A DNA stretch of 64,000 nucleotides, taken from positions 372,001 to 436,000 of the forward strand of contig NZ_FQWC01000002.1 of the NCBI RefSeq assembly GCF_900129555.1. The letters run 5' to 3'. The notes below the pieces were generated by a model. It was given only the letters and a program-made list of their open reading frames with translations, ran no database searches and had not been told where the DNA came from. The translations under genes and the position numbers were made by a program. This document shows positions 26,707-35,076 of the stretch, piece after piece. This DNA is from Flavobacterium defluvii (lineage in GTDB: Bacteria; Bacteroidota; Bacteroidia; Flavobacteriales; Flavobacteriaceae). How positions within the stretch are numbered: the first letter of the stretch is position 1; each line of letters opens with the position of its first letter.

Positions 26707-28965
26707 ATGAAACCAGCCAAGCTGCAAGCCTTTACTCCGTTATTTTATTTAGTGTGGTCTGATGATCTTTTAACTCAAAAAGAATTTGCCACATTACAGG
26801 AATTTATAAAATCCCAAAAAGCACTTTCTGTTGAAGAACAAGAATATCTGCTTTCTAAAGTAGATATTTCGAATCCGCCTTCGCGAAATGAAGTTGCGCA
26901 ATGGAAACTGGACATCGAAAAAAGCATTCAGGATAAATCTTCGATAAAATCTATTTTTGATATTGCTGTAGCGCTTTCAGATAAAGATTTGGATATTTCA
27001 TCTTTAGAATCAGATTTTACAAAACTTGAAAATGACCTCGGAATTTTAGGCGAAGAAGCACTTCAAAATTTTAAAACAAAAGCTGGTTCTTTTACGGCAA
27101 ATTCACAAACGACAAGCAATTTTGATATTCAAAAAATAACTGAATTTCTGGATGGAAAAGAAGCTCCAATTATAAAAAGAGTTAAGGAAGTTATTTCAAG
27201 ACCTGAATTTGCTTATGAAACTTCAACAGATATAAATGTTTTCCGCCAAACGGTTTACAACTGGTGTAAAATTCTAGCCAATGAAAACTTAGGAAACATG
27301 GCTTATCCAAAAGAATATGGAGGAGGAGGAAACGTAGAAGATTATTTTGCGATTATGGAAACGCTGAGTTATCACGATTTAAGTTTAGTGATAAAATTTG
27401 GCGTTCAGTTTGGACTTTGGGGAATGAGCGTTCAGTCACTTGGAACCGAAAAACATTATGCAAAATACTTAAAAGATATTGGTTCTTTAAAACTTCCGGG
27501 TTGTTTTGCCATGACCGAAACGCATCACGGATCTAACGTAAAAGGTCTTGAAACTACAGCAACTTACAATCATAACGATCAGACTTTTACGATTCATACG
27601 CCAAATAAAAATGCCCAAAAAGAATATATCGGAAACGCAGCAGTTCACGGGCAAAAAGCAACAGTTTTTGCAAAGCTAATTATCGATGGACATGATTATG
27701 GCGTAAATGCTTTTGTAGTACCGTTACGAGATACAAACGGAAATGTCGTAAAAGGCGTTACGATAGGCGATTGCGGACATAAAATGGGTTTAAACGGAGT
27801 TGATAACGGAACAATAAGTTTTGATAATGTTGTGATTCCGAAAGAAGATATGCTCGATCGTTTTGCATCTGTAAATGATAAAGGAGAATTTGAAAGTCCG
27901 ATTCCGAGTGATAATAGAAGATTTTTTACGATGTTAGGCACTTTGGTTGGAGGAAGAATCGGGATTCCGCGTTCGGCTTTGGCTGCATCCAAATCAGGAT
28001 TGACAATTGCCATTCGCTACAGCGATCAACGTCGACAATTTGGTCCCGAAGGCGGATCAGAAGTTCCGATTTTAAATTACAGAATGCATCAGCGCAGATT
28101 GTTGCCGCATTTGGCTAAAATCTACGCTGTTCATTTCGCACTTCAATATCTGACCAAAAGATTCTTAAACAGAACAGAAGCAGAAATGCAGGAAATCGAA
28201 GCGCTTGCAGCCGGAATGAAATCGTATTCAACCTGGAGTACAAGAGATATTCTACAGGAATGCCGAGAAGCTTGTGGCGGAAAAGGGTATTTATCTGAAA
28301 ACCGAATCGACGCTTTAAAAAATGATACTGAAATTTACACCACTTTTGAAGGCGATAATACCGTTTTAATGCAATTAGTCGCTAAAAACCGTTTATCTGA
28401 ATTTAGAAAAACTTTTGGCGAAATGGGTTCTTTGGGCATCATCAATTATGTCTACGAAAATGCAAAAACGGCGATTACAGAAAAAAATCCAATCGCAACC
28501 CGAAGAACTGATGACGAGCATTTGCTTGATGGTGAATTTCATCTTCAGGCTTTTGTTCACAGAGAAAAAACAATTCTGGCTTCGGCAGCGCGACGTATAA
28601 AGAAATTAGTAGATGGAGGATTAGAAGCTTATGATGCTTTTAATGTTGTTCAGCATCAAATGATTGATGTTGCGCAGGCATATCTGGAGCGTATTGTTTT
28701 AGAGCAATTTCAGGAAGCAATCAAAGCCATCGAAGATCAGAATTCAAAAAATATTTTAACCAAATTATATCAATTATATGCGCTTTCGCAGATAGAAAAA
28801 AATAAAGCCTGGTATCTTGAAGACGGTTATATGGAAGCCGTAAAAACAAAAGCCGTTCGTAAAATTGTAAATCAGCTATGTTGGGATATTCGTCCCGATG
28901 CGGTTGCATTGGTAAACGCTTTTGATATTCCGGAAAGTTGTCTGGCGGCGCCAATTGCGGTGTGA
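26707..28965 (+). CDS. Acyl-CoA dehydrogenase/oxidase-like flavoprotein
   Basis: A 752-aa enzyme of fatty-acid or acyl-CoA oxidation. Its N-terminal 150 residues are an extra helical domain. The flavin dehydrogenase core follows, with CFAMTETHHGSNVKGLETTA (FAD/substrate loop), YSDQRRQFGPEGG and the catalytic Glu in TEIYTTFEGDNTVLMQLVAK. A C-terminal helical acyl-CoA oxidase-type domain (VNQLCWDIRPDAVALVNAF) ends the chain. This architecture is nearer to peroxisomal acyl-CoA oxidases than to short acyl-CoA dehydrogenases. Whether it uses oxygen or an ETF is not visible. It is monocistronic. Confidence 0.88.
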   Translation: MKPAKLQAFTPLFYLVWSDDLLTQKEFATLQEFIKSQKALSVEEQEYLLSKVDISNPPSRNEVAQWKLDIEKSIQDKSSIKSIFDIAVALSDKDLDISSLESDFTKLENDLGILGEEALQNFKTKAGSFTANSQTTSNFDIQKITEFLDGKEAPIIKRVKEVISRPEFAYETSTDINVFRQTVYNWCKILANENLGNMAYPKEYGGGGNVEDYFAIMETLSYHDLSLVIKFGVQFGLWGMSVQSLGTEKHYAKYLKDIGSLKLPGCFAMTETHHGSNVKGLETTATYNHNDQTFTIHTPNKNAQKEYIGNAAVHGQKATVFAKLIIDGHDYGVNAFVVPLRDTNGNVVKGVTIGDCGHKMGLNGVDNGTISFDNVVIPKEDMLDRFASVNDKGEFESPIPSDNRRFFTMLGTLVGGRIGIPRSALAASKSGLTIAIRYSDQRRQFGPEGGSEVPILNYRMHQRRLLPHLAKIYAVHFALQYLTKRFLNRTEAEMQEIEALAAGMKSYSTWSTRDILQECREACGGKGYLSENRIDALKNDTEIYTTFEGDNTVLMQLVAKNRLSEFRKTFGEMGSLGIINYVYENAKTAITEKNPIATRRTDDEHLLDGEFHLQAFVHREKTILASAARRIKKLVDGGLEAYDAFNVVQHQMIDVAQAYLERIVLEQFQEAIKAIEDQNSKNILTKLYQLYALSQIEKNKAWYLEDGYMEAVKTKAVRKIVNQLCWDIRPDAVALVNAFDIPESCLAAPIAV

Positions 28966-28977
28966 TTTTTTTAAACT

Positions 28978-29082
28978 ATATAAGTGATATAAGTTTTAAA
29001 AGTTTTTTCAAACCTTGTCAAAATTTTAGACTTTGACAAGGTTTTTAACATCAAACTTTAAATAAACTTATATCACTTATAT
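28978..29082. repeat. Nested inverted repeat with TTGTCAAA inner stem
   Basis: Outer arms ATATAAGTGATATAAGTTT (28978-28996) and its exact complement (29064-29082) enclose inner arms AAACCTTGTCAAA (29010-29022) and TTTGACAAGGTTT (29032-29044). The inner stem may also terminate the two convergent genes. A related inner stem recurs at 42761-42795. Confidence 0.8.
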
Positions 29083-29104
29083 GGTGTATTAAAATATTAT
29101 GAAA

Positions 29105-29851
29105 TTACCAGCTTCCTTTTAAACCTTCTTTTAAAGCAGCATTGTATTTTTCTAAATCAAAACTGTATAAATCAGGAGCTTTATGCGCGCCGCCTTTGCG
29201 GGATTCATCTAGTTTGGTAAGAATATCGTAACGAAGAATCTTTCGATAAAAATTACCGCGATTTAGTTTTTTTCCTAAAATAGCTTCATACAATTTTTGA
29301 AGTTCCGGCATTGTAAATTTCTCAGGCAGAAGATTATAACCAATAGGATGATTGTTGAGCTGTTCGCGAAGCGTAAGAAGCGCTTTGTCGAAAATTGCGC
29401 GATGATCCATCATAAATTCCGGTAAAGCTTCGATCAATTTCCATTCAACGGCATTTGAGTATTGGTCAATCTGTAGCTTTACCTGCGAATGCTCTGCAAG
29501 TGCATAATATCCAATAGAAACAAAACGCTGTTTGTTCCAAATATTATCATCATAACCTTCAAAAACACTTTCAGATCTTTTTAAATTTCCAAAAGTGTAA
29601 AACTGCTGCAAATAGATATTCTCGGTTCCGGTTCTGTCTTTTAAAATACGGACTGCGGCATCGTCTACATTTTCATTTTTTTGAACATAACCGCCAGGAA
29701 GCCCAAACGAATCCTGATCCTTCATTTTAAGTGTAAGAACATGAAGTGCGTTTTCATGAAAACTAAAAATAACGCAGTCAATAGAAAGCGACGGAATATA
29801 TTTTTCCCATGCTTCGGCAGACTGCTGTTCAAGTAATTTCTTTAGTTCCAT
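29105..29851 (-). CDS. Nudix-fold transcriptional regulator (NrtR/AraR-like)
   Basis: The 248-aa protein has an N-terminal Nudix domain (about 20-145) and a C-terminal winged helix (about 160-235: FTMPELQKLYEAILGKKLNRGNFYRKILRY). The Nudix box spans 54-76, but Glu residues needed for catalysis are replaced: REUXEE reads RILKDR, with Ile69, Asp72 and Arg73. The domain therefore probably binds a ligand instead of hydrolysing a nucleotide. Bacteroidota relatives control sugar or NAD genes. The divergent GH3 gene, with a perfect palindrome upstream, is a likely target. Confidence 0.88.
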   Translation of the reverse strand: MELKKLLEQQSAEAWEKYIPSLSIDCVIFSFHENALHVLTLKMKDQDSFGLPGGYVQKNENVDDAAVRILKDRTGTENIYLQQFYTFGNLKRSESVFEGYDDNIWNKQRFVSIGYYALAEHSQVKLQIDQYSNAVEWKLIEALPEFMMDHRAIFDKALLTLREQLNNHPIGYNLLPEKFTMPELQKLYEAILGKKLNRGNFYRKILRYDILTKLDESRKGGAHKAPDLYSFDLEKYNAALKEGLKGSW

Positions 29852-29867
29852 TGGTTTTATTTGTTTT

Positions 29868-29875
29868 CAAATTTA
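29868..29875 (-). promoter_or_regulatory. -7 box of the Nudix regulator gene
   Basis: On the minus strand this reads TAAATTTG (TAnnTTTG), 16 nt before the ATG. No TTTG is seen 19 nt further upstream. Confidence 0.5.
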
Positions 29876-30079
29876 ATCTATTTGAAAAATATAAATCAGC
29901 TTATTTTTTTAAAAACAATTTTTTCCCTTTAATAGAAATGTTTTTTACTTTTTTTTATTCTGATTTATATGTAATCAATTGCTTGTTTTGATGGTAATCC
30001 TCTAATTTTTCTTTTTTAAGATTAGGATAAATGAAAATTTAACCTCTTTTATTTGTTGAAACGAAAAAAAGTAATTAAT

Positions 30080-30100
30080 ATTGCTTCATAATGAAGCAAT
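30080..30100. promoter_or_regulatory. 21-bp palindrome, candidate operator before GH3 gene
   Basis: The arms ATTGCTTCAT and ATGAAGCAAT flank one central A and are exact reverse complements. The site is 57 nt upstream of the GH3 start and 228 nt upstream of the divergent Nudix regulator. The length and symmetry are those of a dimeric regulator site, not of a terminator, since no gene ends nearby. The rest of this 306-nt spacer holds only the promoter of the regulator. Confidence 0.65.
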
Positions 30101-30157
30101 GAAAAACGCTGAATTTTAAAACTTTACTATTTTCAAACCACATTTTTAGTTTCACTT

Positions 30158-32602
30158 ATGAAAAAAACAATTATAAAAACAGCACGAATATCGCTTTTGA
30201 CTGCTTTAGTGATTTCTAATATATCATGGAGCAGTTTATCTGACGAGGAAAATAATCCGCCAATTTTAACTCTTAACGGATTTACTTTTAGAGATTTAAA
30301 TAAAAACGGAAAATTGGATATTTATGAAGATACCAGACTTTCGATTCATGAGCGTGCTGTCGATTTGGTCAAAAAAATGACTGATGAAGAAAAAGCCAAT
30401 TTTTTAATGGGTACCGGAATGCCGGGATTTGACGGAATAAAACCAGTGATAGGTGCTATCGAAGGGCGTGTTCCGGGCGCTGCCGGCGGAACATATGAAA
30501 TTAAACGTTTGGGAATTCCTGCTATTATTGTTGCCGATGGTCCAGCCGGATTACGAATAAAACCAATTCGTAAAGATGATAAAAATACCTATTACTGTAC
30601 CGCATTTCCGGTTGGAACGGCTTTAGCATCTACATGGAATGAAGCTTTGATTGAAAAAGTAGGTAAAGCAATGGGAAATGAAGTGAAAGAATACGGTGTT
30701 GATGTATTGTTAGCGCCTGCTTTAAACATTCACAGAAATCCTTTGTGCGGAAGAAATTTTGAATATTACTCTGAAGATCCGTTAGTTTCCGGAAAAATTG
30801 CTTCGGCAATGGTAAAAGGAATTCAGTCGAATGGAGTAGGGACTTCTATTAAGCATTTTGCGGCTAATAATCAGGAAACCAATCGTCTTTCGATTAATGA
30901 ACATATCAGCGAAAGAGCAATGCGCGAAATTTACCTGAAAGGTTTCGAAATTGCTGTAAAAGAATCAAATCCCTGGACGGTAATGTCTTCTTATAATTTA
31001 ATTAACGGAACGTACACTTCGGCAAGAAAAGATTTATTAACAGAGATTCTTCGCAACGAATGGGGTTTTAAAGGAATTGTAATGACAGACTGGTTTGGTG
31101 GTTTTGCCGGTGCAGAGTCTATTATGGCGGGCTCCAGTAATGTTACACAACAGTTAAGTGCCGGAAACGATTTATTGATGCCGGGAATCGAAGCGCAAAA
31201 GAAAGCTATTTTAGAAAATATTAATAATAAGAATTTGTCTAAAGAAGTTGTAGATAAAAATGTTGAAAGGATTTTAGAATTGGTTTTAAAATCTCCAATA
31301 ATGGAAAACTACAAATATTCGAACAAACCAAATTTAAAGGAGAACGCCCAAATTACCAGACAAGCAGCTGCCGAAGGAATGATCTTGTTGAAAAATGATA
31401 AAGGTGTTTTGCCATTTACAAACAAAAAAGGTAAAATAGCCGTTTTTGGAGTTACATCTTATGATTTTATTTCCGGAGGAACAGGAAGCGGAGACGTTAA
31501 TGAGGCTTATACTGTTTCATTATTAGATGGTTTAAAAAACTCAGGATATTCTATTGATAATGAACTAAAAGCCGCATACACCCCATTTGTGGCAAAAGTA
31601 AAGGACGCAGAAATGGAAAGCCGTAAAAAAGAAGGCTTTCTGGCTTTACCAAAAAGACTGCCGGAATTAAAATTAGATAAAGAAGAAGTAGATAAACACG
31701 CTGTATCATCAGAATTAGCAATTATTACTATTGGAAGAAATTCAGGAGAAGGCGGAGATCGTAAAGTCGATAATGATTTTAATCTTGCTCAGGATGAAGT
31801 AGAATTAATCAACAATGTTTCTGAAGCTTTTCATGCTAAAGGAAAAAAAGTAGTAGTAATATTAAATATTGGAGGCGTTATTGAAACGGCAAGCTGGAAA
31901 GATAAAGTAGATGCCATTTTATTATCCTGGCAGCCAGGGCAGGAAGGAGGAAATTCCGTAGCAGATGTTTTTTCTGGAAAAGTAAATCCGTCAGGAAAAC
32001 TTACAATGACTTTTCCAATAAAATATGAAGATACGCCGTCGGCAAAAAACTGGCTGGGAACTCCGGCAGATGATCCAAAAAATGTAACATATGAAGAAGG
32101 TGTGTATGTAGGATACCGTTATTACAATACATTTAATGTAAAACCATCTTATGAATTTGGTTTTGGAAATTCGTACACTACATTTGATTATTCTGATATA
32201 AAACTGAGTTCTTCAACTTTCAATTCATCAATAACAGTTTCGGTTACGGTAAAAAATACCGGAAAAACAGCCGGAAAAGAAGTGGTGCAGTTATACTTAT
32301 CTGCTCCTTCAAAATCTATTGACAAACCTAAAGAAGAATTGAAGGCTTTTGCTAAAACAAAAGATTTAAAACCGGGTGAAAGCCAAACTTTAAAATTAAC
32401 ATTGTCGCCAAAAGATCTGGCTTCTTTTATAGAAAATCAAAATGCATGGATTGCCGAAGCCGGAACTTATAAAGTCATGACAGGTGCTTCATCTTTAGAT
32501 ATTAAAAAATCAGTAGAATTTACTGTACCAAATGAAATTACAGTCGAAAAAGTAAAAAAAGCTTTTGAACAGGAAACTCCAATTAAAGAGTTAAAACAAT
32601 AA
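30158..32602 (+). CDS. GH3 beta-glycosidase with N-terminal signal
   Basis: The 814-aa precursor begins with a signal-like segment (MKKTIIKTARISLLTALVIS). A calcium-loop-like motif (DLNKNGKLDIYEDT) follows. The GH3 N-domain holds the nucleophile Asp311 in GIVMTDWFGG, with GTSIKHFAANNQETNR before it. The GH3 C-domain then follows with GRNSGEGGDRK, and a fibronectin-like C-terminal domain (VTVKNTGKTAGKEVVQLYLSAP) closes the chain. The acid/base region cannot be assigned securely. The enzyme is likely periplasmic and acts on beta-linked glucosides or xylosides, but linkage is unknown. Confidence 0.93.
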   Translation: MKKTIIKTARISLLTALVISNISWSSLSDEENNPPILTLNGFTFRDLNKNGKLDIYEDTRLSIHERAVDLVKKMTDEEKANFLMGTGMPGFDGIKPVIGAIEGRVPGAAGGTYEIKRLGIPAIIVADGPAGLRIKPIRKDDKNTYYCTAFPVGTALASTWNEALIEKVGKAMGNEVKEYGVDVLLAPALNIHRNPLCGRNFEYYSEDPLVSGKIASAMVKGIQSNGVGTSIKHFAANNQETNRLSINEHISERAMREIYLKGFEIAVKESNPWTVMSSYNLINGTYTSARKDLLTEILRNEWGFKGIVMTDWFGGFAGAESIMAGSSNVTQQLSAGNDLLMPGIEAQKKAILENINNKNLSKEVVDKNVERILELVLKSPIMENYKYSNKPNLKENAQITRQAAAEGMILLKNDKGVLPFTNKKGKIAVFGVTSYDFISGGTGSGDVNEAYTVSLLDGLKNSGYSIDNELKAAYTPFVAKVKDAEMESRKKEGFLALPKRLPELKLDKEEVDKHAVSSELAIITIGRNSGEGGDRKVDNDFNLAQDEVELINNVSEAFHAKGKKVVVILNIGGVIETASWKDKVDAILLSWQPGQEGGNSVADVFSGKVNPSGKLTMTFPIKYEDTPSAKNWLGTPADDPKNVTYEEGVYVGYRYYNTFNVKPSYEFGFGNSYTTFDYSDIKLSSSTFNSSITVSVTVKNTGKTAGKEVVQLYLSAPSKSIDKPKEELKAFAKTKDLKPGESQTLKLTLSPKDLASFIENQNAWIAEAGTYKVMTGASSLDIKKSVEFTVPNEITVEKVKKAFEQETPIKELKQ

Positions 32603-32643
32603 AATTCGGGAAATTGGTTTTATAGCAAAATTGTTTTAACTAA

Positions 32644-32691
32644 AATTCCACTTGAATATTCAACAGAATAAACAAGTGGAATTATTTTTTA
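32644..32691 (+). terminator. Terminator of the first GH3 gene
   Basis: The 11-bp arms AATTCCACTTG and CAAGTGGAATT have an 18-nt loop and are followed by T-rich sequence. The long loop makes it weaker than other terminators here. Confidence 0.6.
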
Positions 32692-32733
32692 TAATATCAC
32701 TATTCGTTATAAATTTTATTTATAAAATGGGAA

Positions 32734-33078
32734 TCAAATCATTTTACTGTTAAAGTAACCGGCTTTTTTAAAATCGTCAATATTCATAGAGATTGACTTT
32801 ACTTCCGGAAGAACAGTTTTTAATCTGGTTACGATTGTTTTTGATAAATTGTTCTTTTGTTCCTCATTTCGGCCTTCCATTATATAACCAAAAACATGAA
32901 TAAAATCTTCTAAAGTGTTTCCGTTATTATAATGAGAGAAAGCATTAATGCGAACTTTAATTTCGGGCGCAGTAAAAAGATTTGTTGCTAAAGCCGAATC
33001 AAAAACTTCCTGCATTATTTCATCTGCAGATTTTAATCGCAATACATTTTCAGAGCAGTCAATAATCAAATTTGGCAT
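32734..33078 (-). CDS. 5-carboxymethyl-2-hydroxymuconate isomerase-like protein
   Basis: A 114-aa protein of the tautomerase superfamily. It starts MPNLIIDCSENV, matching the Pro1-leading beta-strand of CHMI (HpaF-type). The rest follows that pattern, with INAFSHYNNGNTLEDFIHVFGYIMEGRNEEQK. The amino-terminal proline is the general base of the family. CHMI acts in homoprotocatechuate degradation, yet no other such gene is here, so the true substrate is open. It is isolated between the GH3 gene and the DUF6377 gene. Confidence 0.75.
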   Translation of the reverse strand: MPNLIIDCSENVLRLKSADEIMQEVFDSALATNLFTAPEIKVRINAFSHYNNGNTLEDFIHVFGYIMEGRNEEQKNNLSKTIVTRLKTVLPEVKSISMNIDDFKKAGYFNSKMI

Positions 33079-33190
33079 TTTTTGTATGTTTAAATTAGAA
33101 ATTCAGTTCAAACAAAATTATAAAAACATTATCAGGTTTCCGTTTATTTTCTGTTCTAATAAATAATTCATTTTTCTCTCGACACTTTAT

Positions 33191-33198
33191 TATATTTG
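33191..33198 (+). promoter_or_regulatory. -7 box of the DUF6377 regulator gene
   Basis: TATATTTG matches TAnnTTTG. It overlaps the most upstream in-frame TTG (33196), which therefore cannot be the start codon. Confidence 0.6.
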
Positions 33199-33225
33199 TA
33201 CGTTACATTTATTTTTTTACTTAGT

Positions 33226-34869
33226 TTGAAAACCTCATTTTTGTCTCTTTTACTTGGTCTTATCAGCTTTTCCGTTTATGCATCGGAAAGTACAGACGAT
33301 ATTATAGATAAGCTAAACCTTGCTTTAAAAAACAAGGAACATTATGTCCGGTTAAAAGAAGAAAGAATTCTTAATTTCAAGAAAATCAAATCGGATGGTT
33401 TAACAAAAGAGCAGGAGTACAATTATAATAAAACGTTATATACAGAGTATCAAAAATTCAATTCAGATTCTGCTATTTTATATGTAAAAAAGAATCTAAA
33501 AATTGCCGATGAACTTCAGGATAAAGATCTTTCGGACTTAGCCAATCTGCAATTGGTTACATTATATTCATCTTCAGGAAAATATCGCGAATCCGAAGCG
33601 ATTTTAAAAAGCATTGATAAAAATAAATTATCAAAATCGCTGCTTCCTAACTATTATACTTCGTATCGTGAATTTTTTGAACATTATGCCGCAAATAGTT
33701 ACAGCATTCATTATTTAGAGCAAATTCAAAAATACCGTGATTCTTTATTGATGGTTTTAGACCAGAAATCCATCAATTATAAGATCAATAAAATTCAGCA
33801 CGATATTTATCACAAAAAACTTGCTGGTGCCCAAAAAGACTTAATGAATCTGCTCAAAAATACTAAAGAAGCAGATCCTCAGTATGCTATGATAACGTAT
33901 TTGCTTGGAAGTATTTATGAGCGTACACATCAGCTGGAATTGAGAAAAAAATATTATGCACTTTCGGCTACTGCCGATATTAAAAATGCTAATAAAGATA
34001 ATGCTTCGCTGCAGGAGCTGGCTTTGGTTTTTTATGAAATAGAAGATGTCGATATGGCGTATAAGCTCACACAATCGGCCATTGAAGATGCGCTTTATTG
34101 CAATGTGCAGTTTCGAACGCTTTTAATGTCAGAAGTTTATTCGATCATTAATACCGTTTATTTAGAAAAAGAAGCCAAACGAAAAACAGAATTACAGTTG
34201 TATTTAATCTGTATCAGCCTGCTTTCGGTATTTTTGATTATTGCCGTTATTTACGTTTACAAACAAATGAAAAAAGTTTCGCGAATTCGGGGAGAATTGT
34301 ACGAAACAAGCCAAAAACTGGCCGAATTAAATCAGGATATTACTGAAACTAATAACCAATTACAGGAACGTAACGCTCAATTATCAGAATCAAATCATAT
34401 TAAAGAAGAATATATTGCGCATTTTTTCAGTCTTTGCTCGACTTATATCAATAAACTGGAGAATTACCGCATTATTTTAAATAAAAAAGCAACAGCAAAA
34501 CAATTTGACGAAATTTACAAAATGCTCAAGTCAACCACTTTGGTCGATACTGAACTGGAAGAATTGTATAAAAACTTCGATATTATTTTCCTGAATCTTT
34601 ACCCAACTTTTGTAAAGGATTTTAATGCGCTTTTAATAAAAGAAGAACAAGTAGTTTTAAAACAGGGAGAATTACTCAATACCGAACTTCGAATTTTTGC
34701 ATTAATTCGTTTAGGAATTAACGACAGCGTAAAAATTGCAGCCTTTCTTCGTTACTCTTTAAGTACAATTTACAATTATCGAACAAGAGCCAGAAATAAA
34801 GCCGCTGTTTCGAGAAATGATTTTGAAGAAATGGTCATGAAAATCGGTTTAATTACGTTGAAAATCTAA
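33226..34869 (+). CDS. DUF6377-type membrane regulator with TPRs
   Basis: Starting at the TTG at 33226, the product is about 547 aa with a signal peptide (KTSFLSLLLGLISFSVYAS). A periplasmic TPR-like helical region follows (about 30-325), then a transmembrane helix near 333-353 (LYLICISLLSVFLIIAVIYVY). A coiled coil leads to a cytoplasmic C-terminal domain ending NDSVKIAAFLRYSLSTIYNYRTRARNKA, which looks like a helix-turn-helix. This layout is that of Bacteroidota DUF6377 proteins, a SusR-like type of one-component regulator. The adjacent GH3 gene is the probable target. Confidence 0.82.
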   Translation: MKTSFLSLLLGLISFSVYASESTDDIIDKLNLALKNKEHYVRLKEERILNFKKIKSDGLTKEQEYNYNKTLYTEYQKFNSDSAILYVKKNLKIADELQDKDLSDLANLQLVTLYSSSGKYRESEAILKSIDKNKLSKSLLPNYYTSYREFFEHYAANSYSIHYLEQIQKYRDSLLMVLDQKSINYKINKIQHDIYHKKLAGAQKDLMNLLKNTKEADPQYAMITYLLGSIYERTHQLELRKKYYALSATADIKNANKDNASLQELALVFYEIEDVDMAYKLTQSAIEDALYCNVQFRTLLMSEVYSIINTVYLEKEAKRKTELQLYLICISLLSVFLIIAVIYVYKQMKKVSRIRGELYETSQKLAELNQDITETNNQLQERNAQLSESNHIKEEYIAHFFSLCSTYINKLENYRIILNKKATAKQFDEIYKMLKSTTLVDTELEELYKNFDIIFLNLYPTFVKDFNALLIKEEQVVLKQGELLNTELRIFALIRLGINDSVKIAAFLRYSLSTIYNYRTRARNKAAVSRNDFEEMVMKIGLITLKI

Positions 34870-34884
34870 AGATTCGTTTTAAAA

Positions 34885-34963
34885 TCACTACTTTTTTTAC
34901 TGCTTATTTTTTATTAAAAAATTGATAATCAATACTTTAATTTTTTAATTCACTACTTTTTTT
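34885..34963 (+). promoter_or_regulatory. Twin TCACTAC-T7 sites upstream of second GH3 gene
   Basis: The 14-mer TCACTACTTTTTTT occurs at 34885-34898 and again, identical, at 34950-34963, 65 nt apart in the same orientation. Both copies lie in the spacer between the regulator and the glycosidase. They may be operator half-sites of the membrane regulator. I see no second gene or terminator there. Confidence 0.5.
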
Positions 34964-35019
34964 CGTTTAAAAATTCAAAACGAACTATAACGTTTTAGCT
35001 TTACAATATTATTAAAAGG

Positions 35020-35027
35020 TACATTTG
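35020..35027 (+). promoter_or_regulatory. -7 box of the second GH3 gene
   Basis: TACATTTG (TAnnTTTG) lies 49 nt before the ATG and 57 nt downstream of the second twin site. No -33 TTTG is seen, which is consistent with an activator-dependent promoter. Confidence 0.5.
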
Positions 35028-35076
35028 ACCACTTGTATCTATACCAAAAATTGAATGCTTAAATAAATTAATAGTT

